Positions 8,596 to 15,918 of a stretch of DNA of 34,953 bases are shown here, piece after piece. Origin of the DNA: Chthonomonadales bacterium (GTDB lineage Bacteria > Armatimonadota > Chthonomonadetes > Chthonomonadales > CAJBBX01). The notes under the pieces are model-generated. The model made no database searches, was not told the origin of the DNA, and saw only the letters and a list, made by a program, of their open reading frames with translations. Position numbers and translations under genes: made by a program. How positions within the stretch are numbered: the first letter of the stretch is position 1; every line of letters begins with the position of its first letter. The stretch spans positions 1 to 34,953 of the forward strand of contig DAIDHP010000043.1 in the NCBI GenBank assembly GCA_027459625.1. The letters run 5' to 3'.

Positions 8596-9294
8596 ATGAT
8601 ATTCTATATATTCGATGATAACACCTTCGCCACAAGGGGATACACATGGGCTATGTCCCTGAAGCCCAGACCGGAGGAGTTTTCCAGAAGATGCCCAAAA
8701 TGCAAGGCGGGAATGAGCGTGGAATATCCAAAGCATTCCATTAACCTGGCTGTTGAAGGGGGAAGCAAATATCCGGATATTTTAGGCTGCGGAGCAGAAA
8801 CAATCCTCATAGTATCCCAAAACGTTATTAACGATTGGGAAGGCGCGGGGATCACAGGATATGAAAAATATGATGTGAATATCGTGGAGGCGAAGGGTAA
8901 GCGCATAAAGGATGCAGAGCCTCCCAGGTATTATCACATCAATGTTATCGGAAGAGCTGAATATGATATGGAGGCTATGGGATTCAAATGCCAAATCATT
9001 TGTGAATATTGCGGTCGTATTGAAGTTACCAACCCGAATGACAAATTGCATCCGTTAGACCCTACAATAATCAAGGAAGGATCCTGGGATGGGTCGGACA
9101 TATTCGCGATGGATATAACTCCAAGAAAGACTTATTGTATGGAGAAGGTTCTCTTCCTTGCCGGGATAAACGAGAGAACGAATTTTTATTTCGCTCCTCT
9201 TGAACTAACAGGAGATGTGAATTTCAGGGGGTTGGATTACAGATCAATGGCGAAAAAGATGGCTCGAAATAACGAGATTCCTCTTCAGAGGTAA
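8596..9294 (+). CDS. SitI6-like double-CXXC immunity protein (module 6)
   Basis: A 232-residue protein starting at ATG 8596, with GAAAGGA 8-14 bases upstream and 19 bases after the toxin stop. The first cysteine pair is RCPKC (C33, C36) and a second is ICEYCG near residue 138. Between them are GGSKYPDILGCG, an ISV-like stretch and GYEKYDV. The C-terminal part has GSWDGSDIFAMD and INERTNFYF. This order matches the double-CXXCG immunity family first described in Myxococcus (SitI6), where paired cysteines probably bind zinc. It should block the nuclease of module 6. The RHS homology of module 7 starts 4 bases after its stop codon. Confidence 0.8.
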   Translation: MIFYIFDDNTFATRGYTWAMSLKPRPEEFSRRCPKCKAGMSVEYPKHSINLAVEGGSKYPDILGCGAETILIVSQNVINDWEGAGITGYEKYDVNIVEAKGKRIKDAEPPRYYHINVIGRAEYDMEAMGFKCQIICEYCGRIEVTNPNDKLHPLDPTIIKEGSWDGSDIFAMDITPRKTYCMEKVLFLAGINERTNFYFAPLELTGDVNFRGLDYRSMAKKMARNNEIPLQR

Positions 9295-9297
9295 CAG

Positions 9298-10161
9298 CCA
9301 TTCCCCTCCACGCCCTGCGGATGGCAAGGCCAGGCGGGATGCTATTCTGACTCCGAGACCGGGCTGGTCTTCATGGAGGCGCGGTATTACGCTCCGTCCC
9401 TGGGGAGGTTCGTCAGCAGGGATCCCATAGGCTTCGCGAGCGGGATAAACCTCTACGCGTACTGCTACGGGAATCCCATTAATTACTGGGACCCTGAAGG
9501 CACGGACGGAATTTTCGGCGTTCCCGCCGGGACCGTTGTGGGAGCCGGGGGATACTTTCTTTTCACGGTTCTATCCGGGGGAAACCCTGTAATAGGGGCT
9601 TTGGGAGGAGCCGCCGCTGGCACCGCCTGGAGTTATTTCGTTGACCACAAGGATATTCAAACATCCCTGGCGGATGGTTTCACCGGAGCCCTTGTCGCCA
9701 ACGGGCTGGATGATGTCCTTATCGCGGGAAGAGCGTATTTCAATTACTCGTCAACTCCTCCCGCCGAGGCGGCGTCCGAACCTGCGGCGGCTGCGGAGGA
9801 CGCCAACTCGGAGACGTTATGCCGGCTTAGGGCGAAGCTTGACGATCCTCAAATACGGAGGGAGTCGGTTGATCCTCCAACCGATCGCGGTGGATTGCGA
9901 AAAAATATGGGTGATCCGCCTGGCGAAGGATACCATGCTCATCATATGTTGCCATGGAAATTTAAAGAATACTTCGCGAAAGCCGGGTTGGATGTGAATG
10001 ACCCTCAATATGGCTCATGGATCAAAGAAGAGAGGCATTTGGGATTTAGCTATGATTATAATCAAAAATGGGGTGAATTTATCGCAGAACATCCTCTTTC
10101 CGATAAAACGAACATATTAAACTATCTTGATGAATTAAATAATACAGGTAGGTATAAATAA
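9298..10161 (+). CDS. Orphan RHS tip with AHH-type HNH nuclease toxin (module 7)
   Basis: The RHS frame starts directly after the stop of the previous immunity gene (PFPSTPCGWQGQAGC), with no spacer. It passes EARYYAPSLGRFVSRDPIGF and GNPINYWDPEGTDG and the third copy of the 357-bp repeat. The toxin has AHHMLPWKFKEYF (His codons 9940-9945) and AGLDVNDPQYGSW, then FSYDYNQKWGEF. It is a clear paralogue of the module 6 toxin, most similar up to QYGSW and more divergent after it. The divergent end is where specificity for the immunity partner probably lies. It lacks its own start. Confidence 0.75.
   Translation, partial: PFPSTPCGWQGQAGCYSDSETGLVFMEARYYAPSLGRFVSRDPIGFASGINLYAYCYGNPINYWDPEGTDGIFGVPAGTVVGAGGYFLFTVLSGGNPVIGALGGAAAGTAWSYFVDHKDIQTSLADGFTGALVANGLDDVLIAGRAYFNYSSTPPAEAASEPAAAAEDANSETLCRLRAKLDDPQIRRESVDPPTDRGGLRKNMGDPPGEGYHAHHMLPWKFKEYFAKAGLDVNDPQYGSWIKEERHLGFSYDYNQKWGEFIAEHPLSDKTNILNYLDELNNTGRYK
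9508..9864 (+). repeat. 357-bp RHS pre-toxin repeat, copy C
   Basis: Third near-identical copy of the segment at 3461-3817 and 7923-8279. With copy B it is placed to recombine modules 6 and 7, which would swap or delete the intervening immunity gene. Confidence 0.9.
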
Positions 10162-10179
10162 TCACAGAAAGGAAATGAC

Positions 10180-10878
10180 ATGTTCTTTTATAAATTCAGT
10201 CATAATTCGTTTTACACTAGAGGATACACATGGGCTTATTCTTGGAAAAATAGTTCGGAATATACAAAAATTTGTCCTATGTGTAATTCGCCATTAATAG
10301 TTTATCCTGATAACACAATCCATCTTACGGTGGAAGGAGGAATAAAATATCCTGACATTCTTGGATGCGGGGAATATCCATTCCTTATCGTATCCGAAAA
10401 TATGATTAATGATTGGGAGAGATTTGGGATAACAGGATATAAAAAGTATAAGGCTGATATTGTTGAAGTCAAAGGAAAACGTATCAAAGACATTGAACCT
10501 CCGAAATATTATCATATCGATGTGATAGGAAGAGCCGAATACGATCTAAATGCTATGAAGTGCCAGATAAGTATCATATGCAATAATTGTAAACGAATTC
10601 AATATTTGGATTCTTCCGGGAAAATTATAAATGTTCTTCCAGATTCAATTATATTTAAAAATAATTCGTGGGATGGTTCCGATCTATTTGTTGACAGCTT
10701 AACTCCAAGATATATATTTTGCACCAATAAAATATTAAATCTGGCAGGAATTAATGAAAGAACAAACTGCAGGTTCGTTCCCTTGGATGACAAAGATCCA
10801 GTGAGTAACAAAGGACTGGATTACAAGGCGATAGCGAAAAAGATGCTGCGTGACAAGCGAAACCCCTTGGAAAGATAA
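10180..10878 (+). CDS. SitI6-like double-CXXC immunity protein (module 7)
   Basis: A 232-residue paralogue of the module 6 immunity protein, with the same length and motif order: ICPMC, GGIKYPDILGCG, GKRIKDIEPPKYYHI, ICNNCK, NSWDGSDLF, INERTNCRF and GLDYKAIAKKM. The start is ATG 10180, with AGAAAGGA upstream and 18 bases from the toxin stop. It is noticeably more AT-rich than its paralogue, so the two have not been copied from each other recently. The second cysteine pair ends in CNNCK and not in CG. Its expected job is to block the module 7 nuclease. Confidence 0.8.
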   Translation: MFFYKFSHNSFYTRGYTWAYSWKNSSEYTKICPMCNSPLIVYPDNTIHLTVEGGIKYPDILGCGEYPFLIVSENMINDWERFGITGYKKYKADIVEVKGKRIKDIEPPKYYHIDVIGRAEYDLNAMKCQISIICNNCKRIQYLDSSGKIINVLPDSIIFKNNSWDGSDLFVDSLTPRYIFCTNKILNLAGINERTNCRFVPLDDKDPVSNKGLDYKAIAKKMLRDKRNPLER

Positions 10879-11024
10879 GCTCCCGCCTCTTTCCTCCCTT
10901 CCGTTTGAGGAGTAAGGCGAAAAGTATGGTTTTTTATCCATCTAAACGGTACGGGATGGCGTGCATTCCCTGAAGTATATGATGATCTCGCATAGTCTAT
11001 TTATAGCTATGTGAGGCGTTCTAA

Positions 11025-11488
11025 TGCGCACACGCCTCCGGCAACCTGACATCCCTGAACGGGGAGACGCTTTCGTGAGACGCGTGGGGCGAGCTGAGCG
11101 GGGTGACGGGGACGCCCTCCGGGAACGTGAGCTATGCGTACGACGCCTTCGGCAGGCGGATGTCCAAAACCGTCGGCTCGCAGACCACCTATTGCCTGTA
11201 CGACGGCGACGCCCTGATAGCGGAGGTTGACGCCTCCACCGACCAGGTCACCAGGTCGTACACTTGGGGCGAGGATGGCTTGGTGAGCGACCATACGGCA
11301 GCGCAGAGCCGTATAAAAAGTCACTTATCAGCGAAAGATTTTACACCAACAATTTGGACTTGACCAAACAGACCGTTTATAGGGAGAACTTAAGTGAAAT
11401 ACCGAGGAACCATAATATTCTTCTGCGTAATCTTGAGATGGAACAAAATATTGAATTAATAGAGGTAATTGCAAAATTCAGAAAATGA
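11025..11488 (+). pseudogene. Dead RHS remnant closing the array (module 8)
   Basis: The frame reads ASGNLTSLNGETLS, a TGA at 11076-11078, then DAWGELSGVTGTPSGNVSYA and DAFGRRMSKTVG up to TWGEDGLVSDHTAAQSR. Intact RHS repeats have Trp at the TGA position (LTWDAWG), so TGG to TGA is the likely change. RHS homology ends near 11309. The sequence that follows is AT-rich and open in another frame to 11488 (LISERFYTNNLDLTKQ, EIPRNHNILLRNLEM), which could be the end of a lost toxin or immunity gene. Nothing here looks expressed. Confidence 0.6.
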
Positions 11489-11549
11489 GGCTAATATCGC
11501 TCATTTTATGCTCGGCGAAATACCTGAAAAGCGAATTTTGCAATTACCT
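11463..11549. repeat. Dispersed inverted-repeat element, copy 1
   Basis: Arms AGGTAATTGCAAAATTC (11463-11479) and GAATTTTGCAATTACCT (11533-11549) are perfect inverted repeats of 17 bases. Between them is a smaller stem, AAAATGAG with CTCATTTT. The element separates the end of the RHS array from the end of the minus-strand operon, so it may act as a two-way transcript end. Related elements are at 24726 and 29616. Confidence 0.8.
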
Positions 11550-11612
11550 GTTAATTGATTACTATCCATTTGCTGAGGAATAGATTGGGATAGAAAATAA
11601 GCGATTATTCAT

Positions 11613-12104
11613 TCACTTCGGGATCGGAAGGTTTAAGGAGCGGTAGATGCTTTCGATAAGCTGTTTGTAGGAGGCGGCGTCGGAGTTTTGGGGGTCGAGT
11701 TGCAAGGTGCGCCGAAAGTAGCGCAAAGCCATGCGATAGCGAAGCTTCCTGTCGGTCTTCTGGCTCATCATCATTGCGTAGCCTGCGCGAAAATTGGCGT
11801 CTGCGGCGCGTTGAATCAGTCTCTTGTCATTTGGCATGGCTTTCAGTTCCTTTTCAAGTTTTTTCACCACCGCCGTTAACCCAGGCAACTCCGCATCCGT
11901 CGGGGCGGGTTGTGTTTTGGGAGCCATCGTGAAGCCTTGAGGCATTGGCATGGGTTCGGATTTTTGCGTCGCGGTTTGATTCCGTTGCGAGGAGCAGCCT
12001 GCCAATGCAAACGCCGCGTAACAACTCAAAGCCACCAACCGAACCCGAGCCAAGCCTCGGTGTTTGAAAATTGGAATATTAGGCTTCGTTATTCTTCGTG
12101 TCAT
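11613..12104 (-). CDS. TPR-like lipoprotein
   Basis: A 163-residue protein with a signal peptide and lipobox FALAGC (lipidated Cys37). The N-terminal region before the hydrophobic stretch is long and basic. After a Pro-rich linker there are two helical segments (AAVKKLEKEL-like and ADANFRAGYAMM) and a segment YRMALRYFRRTLQLDPQNSDAA, which is a classical tetratricopeptide second helix plus turn. It therefore should sit on a membrane facing the periplasm and bind other proteins. It is the last gene of the operon that begins at 15634, and its start overlaps the previous gene by 26 bases. No specific function can be named. Confidence 0.7.
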   Translation of the reverse strand: MTRRITKPNIPIFKHRGLARVRLVALSCYAAFALAGCSSQRNQTATQKSEPMPMPQGFTMAPKTQPAPTDAELPGLTAVVKKLEKELKAMPNDKRLIQRAADANFRAGYAMMMSQKTDRKLRYRMALRYFRRTLQLDPQNSDAASYKQLIESIYRSLNLPIPK

Positions 12105-12504
12105 TCGCCTCGTCGTTTATTGATTCCGCATCGCGTTCGGATTTGTTGGGATCCGCCTCTTCCGCCTCCATAAGCTCCTCCTCGGAAATCGGAGCGTTCA
12201 ATATCGCCTTGGCTTCCTCCGCCTTGTCCTCCAATACGAAAATATCCATGTCATCAACATCGTCATTTACTGCGAAACTTTCCTGGGGCAGCACGAAATT
12301 CGGAGAGCCGGAGAATGCGACGATTCCCTCCGCCTCAAGGGTCGCGATAACCACTTTCGCTTCATTCTCGGAGGATGCGTGATAAATTAAAACAGGCTTT
12401 CGCTCCAGTTCGGATTCCAGTTTATCCACAAGCGCGGAGCCGCAATCAGCGCATGTGGTTATTCCCGCGTCGTATTCCTCAAGACACTTCGGGCACCAAG
12501 GCAT
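12079..12504 (-). CDS. Zinc-ribbon and DUF2007 domain protein
   Basis: A 141-residue protein. C4-x2-C7 and C18-x2-C21 (MPWCPKC, TTCADC) form an N-terminal zinc ribbon. Residues ~35-105 (VLIYHASSENEAKVVIATLE, GIVAFSGSPNFV, DIFVLEDKAEEAKAIL) match the DUF2007 pattern of a ferredoxin-like fold in which a helix starting with NEA is followed by an exposed Gly-rich strand and a final AEEA helix. That family is called a putative signal-transducing domain, with no defined ligand. The C-terminal tail is highly acidic. AAAGGAAGG lies upstream of the ATG. It is part of the operon, 18 bases after the previous gene. Confidence 0.75.
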   Translation of the reverse strand: MPWCPKCLEEYDAGITTCADCGSALVDKLESELERKPVLIYHASSENEAKVVIATLEAEGIVAFSGSPNFVLPQESFAVNDDVDDMDIFVLEDKAEEAKAILNAPISEEELMEAEEADPNKSERDAESINDEANDTKNNEA

Positions 12505-12522
12505 AATCGTAATACCTTCCTT

Positions 12523-13140
12523 TCAGTTTTTCCCCTCGGAGTTTTTACGAACGCATAGCTCCTTTAGTTTCCGCCTCCGGTCGCGCAACGCCACCGACAC
12601 CTTGCTCTGCTTAATTTTCCCATCATGCAACCCAGCGGAAGCCGATACAATCATCTCCCGCATCGCCTTCAGATGATTGACGCTTTTTCGGGGTTTGCGA
12701 AGCGCCACCTGATCGTGCAGAACTAGATCGCATTGGATGATGATTCTCGCCAATTGACGGCTCATTCCGTGCGACAGTTCGGAGGAGTTCTCCCCTTTTA
12801 GCAGTTCCTGAGCCTGATTCATCAGTTCTTGTGCCAGTGTTGTCGCCAGTTCTCTGTTGGAGGGAGCACCCTCCGCAGTCTCCTCCATCGGAGGTGGGCT
12901 TGGTTTTTCGACATGCTCCTGAATGTAATCCAGAATCTGCTTCGCTTTCACGGGAGTGATTCCAGGGATGCGACTCAACTCCTCGGCTGAGAGTGTCATG
13001 ATGTCGTTCAGGGTGCGCAATCCCGCCTTGTTAAGCGTTCGCAGCCTTATCGGACCGAGATTGGGAATCCTCTCCGGTGAATCCTCCCCGACCAACAGAA
13101 TCTCCTGCGCCGGATGACCGGGATGCTCGATTTCGCTCAT
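12523..13140 (-). CDS. Helix-hairpin-helix domain protein
   Basis: A 205-residue protein. Residues ~25-75 contain IPNLGPIRLRTLNKAG and LSRIPGITPVKAKQILDYI, two helix-hairpin-helix motifs as in DUF4332 or Rad51/PolX N-terminal domains. These usually contact DNA backbone or mediate protein contacts. The C-terminal ~110 residues are helical and basic (ALRDRRRKLKELCVRKN) and I recognise nothing in them. The ATG at 13140 has AAGGGGG upstream, and its first 110 bases overlap the end of the CHAD-C gene in another frame. Its position beside CHAD proteins suggests a shared role with them, but the sequence gives no proof. Confidence 0.7.
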   Translation of the reverse strand: MSEIEHPGHPAQEILLVGEDSPERIPNLGPIRLRTLNKAGLRTLNDIMTLSAEELSRIPGITPVKAKQILDYIQEHVEKPSPPPMEETAEGAPSNRELATTLAQELMNQAQELLKGENSSELSHGMSRQLARIIIQCDLVLHDQVALRKPRKSVNHLKAMREMIVSASAGLHDGKIKQSKVSVALRDRRRKLKELCVRKNSEGKN

Positions 13141-13684
13141 TATGTTTTCCCCCTTTGCCTTCCTCCGCTTTTTGCTCCTTCATAATATCTCGTATCGACT
13201 CAAAAAAGCCTTCCACTCTCAATGATTTCCAGTACGCTAAAAACTGGCGGTACTTGGATTTGCGTTCATCCCGCTTTTTTCTGCACAAGATCAGCAGTCC
13301 CATTGCTGCATCGTAATCTCCGGCATAGACACCCTTGCGCAGGATATCCTTTTGCGATATTCGCAGTGAGCTTCGCAGGTGCCGTTGCATTTCCGGCGCC
13401 AGAACGTCGGCATCGTGGATATCCCCCACAGCTTCCTGGACATTCTTAACCTTCTCAATGGCGTCCTTGAAGGATTGTCCGTAAAAAGGGGCGAATAGTT
13501 CCATCGTGTACCTTAGCCTTTTGGCGGCGATCCGCATTTGATGCAATTCGGGTACGTTCGCCGGGTTGGTGATGAATTTCTCCCAAACTAAAAGATCCGC
13601 CACTCTCGCAGGTATGATCACCTCGGCGTTCTCCTGAATCGTGTCGGTGGGATCGATGCCATAGACCACCCTCTGTTTTAACAT
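13031..13684 (-). CDS. CHAD domain, C-terminal half
   Basis: A 217-residue protein with ELHQMRIAAKRLRYTMELF near residue 47, the hallmark helix of the second half of a CHAD domain, whose basic face binds polyphosphate. It is followed by VKNVQEAVGDIHDADVLAP, also typical. A canonical CHAD protein has two such four-helix units in one chain; here the first unit is in the preceding gene. The start ATG overlaps that gene's stop by 7 bases, so the two are probably translated together and pair as subunits. The C-terminal ~45 residues are low-complexity and basic (RNRASRSSGAGDSVGRGG), encoded in the DNA shared with the next gene. Confidence 0.8.
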   Translation of the reverse strand: MLKQRVVYGIDPTDTIQENAEVIIPARVADLLVWEKFITNPANVPELHQMRIAAKRLRYTMELFAPFYGQSFKDAIEKVKNVQEAVGDIHDADVLAPEMQRHLRSSLRISQKDILRKGVYAGDYDAAMGLLILCRKKRDERKSKYRQFLAYWKSLRVEGFFESIRDIMKEQKAEEGKGGKHNERNRASRSSGAGDSVGRGGFTGEDSQSRSDKAANA

Positions 13685-14193
13685 GGCTCACCCCCGCTCT
13701 CCTCGCGCGTATGGGAGTCGCCCAATAATCCGGAGAGGGACATATTCGCATGGTCTCCACTTGCGATCTCTTCGAACCACCCCACCAAATCCCGGTTTTC
13801 CAGATGATCGAACGCTCTGATCACGTCGCGCTGGCATTTCATCCGTTCGTCCTTTTTAATATCGATGAAAGAATCCACCCCGCCTTGCTGCATTTTCGGC
13901 AGCGATTGCTTCATTTCCTCAAGCGTGAGGATCATGACATCCAAGTCGCGAGCGTTGGCGAGTGCGTCGGTGATGGCTTTAATCTCGCGTTCGAAACGGA
14001 GAAACTCCTGCGAGACGAAGACCGATTTAAAAACGTTCAGGGCGGCGCGGAGTCTTCTCGAAGCAACCCTCATATCATGGACCGCTTCGATATCCTCGCC
14101 TCGCCGCACTCCCCGCATGTGGGCGAGCATTTTGATCAACCTTTCGCGGATGACCTGTACTCCGTATTCTCGAAATGTCAGTTGCTCTTCCAT
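13678..14193 (-). CDS. CHAD domain, N-terminal half
   Basis: A 171-residue protein that contains VHDMRVASRRLRAALNVFKS near residue 38, the first basic helix of a CHAD domain, and ITDALANARDLDVMILTLEE, the conserved helix that follows. It stops after about 170 residues, at the end of the first four-helix unit; the second unit is the next gene. The frames differ, so a plain frameshift in one ancestral gene would explain it, but the neat ATG/TAA overlap (7 bases) and good conservation of both halves favour a working two-chain CHAD. CHAD proteins bind inorganic polyphosphate and often localise to polyphosphate granules. Confidence 0.8.
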   Translation of the reverse strand: MEEQLTFREYGVQVIRERLIKMLAHMRGVRRGEDIEAVHDMRVASRRLRAALNVFKSVFVSQEFLRFEREIKAITDALANARDLDVMILTLEEMKQSLPKMQQGGVDSFIDIKKDERMKCQRDVIRAFDHLENRDLVGWFEEIASGDHANMSLSGLLGDSHTREESGGEPC

Positions 14194-14225
14194 ATTACGC
14201 TCTCTTCGGATTTATGTTTTCAAGC

Positions 14226-14930
14226 TCATGATGATACCGGATGTGTTTCGTCTTGAATCTCTTCGATTTTGATTTTCAGCTCCTCGAAGATAACGTGAGG
14301 ATCGCGGTTTGCGTCCATGGTCACAAAGCCGTACTCCGTGGCCATTTTGTCGAACTGGGCGAGCAATCGAGTTTGATAGAGGCAGAAGCTGTCGTAAAGA
14401 TCATCCGCCAGCCCCATATCGAGTCCAGCCTCCCAGTAGTTGAATCCGCGCCCGTTTACAACTCTTTGGATAAGATGCTCCAAGTCCACTTTGAGATAGA
14501 GAACCAGATCCGGCACCAGTGCAAATCCATACACCCCTCGCACCCAATTGGGGTCCGCGCCGCGAACGATATCCCTTGCGCCGATGGAGTAGAAATAGCG
14601 ATCGGAAAGCACATAGTAGCCCGCTTTCAACGCGGGAATGATCTGGTTTTCCAATCGGTCCGCGAAATCCGTGGCGTAAAAGAGGCTGAACGTGGTTCTG
14701 CCAAGAGTGTGCCCCTGTTTCGCCGCATCCAGCCCGGGTTGTGTCAGCGGGGATCGGCTAAGTCCGGTGTTTGAGACTGCATGCCCGTTCTCCTCAAGCC
14801 AACGCTGAAGCATCTCTATTTGCGTGGATCGTCCTACGCCATCCGTGCCCTCCAGCACAATTAATTTGCCAGGCAGATGTCCGAGAGGCATGTAGGGATA
14901 ACCTTCGCCATAATAACTCGCAATGCTCAT
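14226..14930 (-). CDS. Thymidylate-kinase-like protein with altered Walker A
   Basis: A 234-residue P-loop kinase-like protein of the thymidylate kinase fold. The Walker A motif reads GTDGVGRST at residues 28-36, with Arg34 where the family has Lys. Other family marks are present: LSDRYFYS (DRY), ATDFADR, and the region GRGFNYWEAGLDMG where the lid lies. The TREPGGT-like motif of true Tmk is replaced by LSRSPLTQP. The loss of the Walker A Lys could mean it is inactive and supports its neighbour, or it may use a different phosphate donor. The start overlaps the preceding gene in ATGA, so the two are translationally coupled. True dTMP kinase activity should not be assumed. Confidence 0.75.
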   Translation of the reverse strand: MSIASYYGEGYPYMPLGHLPGKLIVLEGTDGVGRSTQIEMLQRWLEENGHAVSNTGLSRSPLTQPGLDAAKQGHTLGRTTFSLFYATDFADRLENQIIPALKAGYYVLSDRYFYSIGARDIVRGADPNWVRGVYGFALVPDLVLYLKVDLEHLIQRVVNGRGFNYWEAGLDMGLADDLYDSFCLYQTRLLAQFDKMATEYGFVTMDANRDPHVIFEELKIKIEEIQDETHPVSS

Positions 14931-15634
14931 TTGCTCACTCCCGCCATGGCCATGAAATCTCTCGGAGCATTGTGCAATCGGGAGGAGCTATCCAAAACAT
15001 GCTGCGTGAGGGATCGCATTTTCTTCTGCTGTTCCTCAATGGGACGTGTGCCGTCCATAACCGTTAGATTGAATTCGTTGATCATATTGTCGTATTCGTG
15101 CATGATTTTACCTTGGAATAGTTCGAACGATTCCCTGATGTCGTCGGACAGCCCCAGATCCATCCCAGCCTCGTAATATTTAATTTGCGCCCTCCCTGTG
15201 AGGATACGGCTGACGGAGACCTCCAGAGGTACCCGGAAGTAAAAAGCCAAATCAGGCTCCACAGCGAAATCGTAGAGGTTGCGAACCCAACGCTTCGAGA
15301 CTCCCCGAGCCACGTCTCTTGCGAACGCCGTGTAGACATACCGATCAGCCAACACAATCACCCCCGCCTTAAGTAACGGGATGATACGGTTCTCCATGCG
15401 GTCGGCGAAGTCGGTCGCATGGCTGAGGCTGAATGTCGTTGGGGTGAACATCCGTTTTTTCTTGCCCATCTTGGTGGTGCTTTTCACCAAGGTTGAGGAG
15501 TTCCATTCGCTGAAAAAGACATTATATCCTTGAGATTGCAACCATTTATAGAGCAGATCAATTTGAGTGGACTTCCCCGAACCGTCAATTCCCTCCACGA
15601 TAAAGAGCCGTCCGGGATAATTATGAGGTTTCAT
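14927..15634 (-). CDS. Thymidylate-kinase-like P-loop kinase
   Basis: A 235-residue paralogue of the next gene. Walker A is canonical, GIDGSGKST at residues 15-23. The DRY motif is LADRYVYTAFARD, and the region after the catalytic core is KYYEAGMDLGLSDD. The Tmk motif TREPGGT is missing; FSEWNSSTLVK takes its place, so the substrate may differ from dTMP. ATG 15634 is preferred over TTG 15637 because GGAG lies 7 bases upstream. It is the first gene of the minus-strand operon. Its position beside CHAD genes suggests a nucleotide kinase that works with polyphosphate, perhaps as the phosphate source; this is inference. Confidence 0.8.
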   Translation of the reverse strand: MKPHNYPGRLFIVEGIDGSGKSTQIDLLYKWLQSQGYNVFFSEWNSSTLVKSTTKMGKKKRMFTPTTFSLSHATDFADRMENRIIPLLKAGVIVLADRYVYTAFARDVARGVSKRWVRNLYDFAVEPDLAFYFRVPLEVSVSRILTGRAQIKYYEAGMDLGLSDDIRESFELFQGKIMHEYDNMINEFNLTVMDGTRPIEEQQKKMRSLTQHVLDSSSRLHNAPRDFMAMAGVSK

Positions 15635-15918
15635 CAATACACTCCAAGTGTCATGAAGTTAAGTAAAAAAGCCATTCTATCGTATATACAGCTTTCGCTC
15701 GTCTGCGGTTTCATTCGTAACGCAGGAATACTATTCATATTATGAGCGGTATTTGCAAAATAATCCTCAAATATTGAATCGCAATGAAAAAATATATCGC
15801 AACATTTGCCTGCAATGCTTCTACGCATGCCGCACTCGATGATTTTCAATGCCATGGGGCACATATACGCCTCCCCAAGAGTTTGGGGTATCATTCCCAA
15901 AAATAGGGGAGTGAGAGT

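Noticed and set aside
3461-9864. The 357-bp repeats as insertion sequences
   Set aside because: They have no terminal inverted repeats and no transposase, and each is part of a continuous RHS reading frame.
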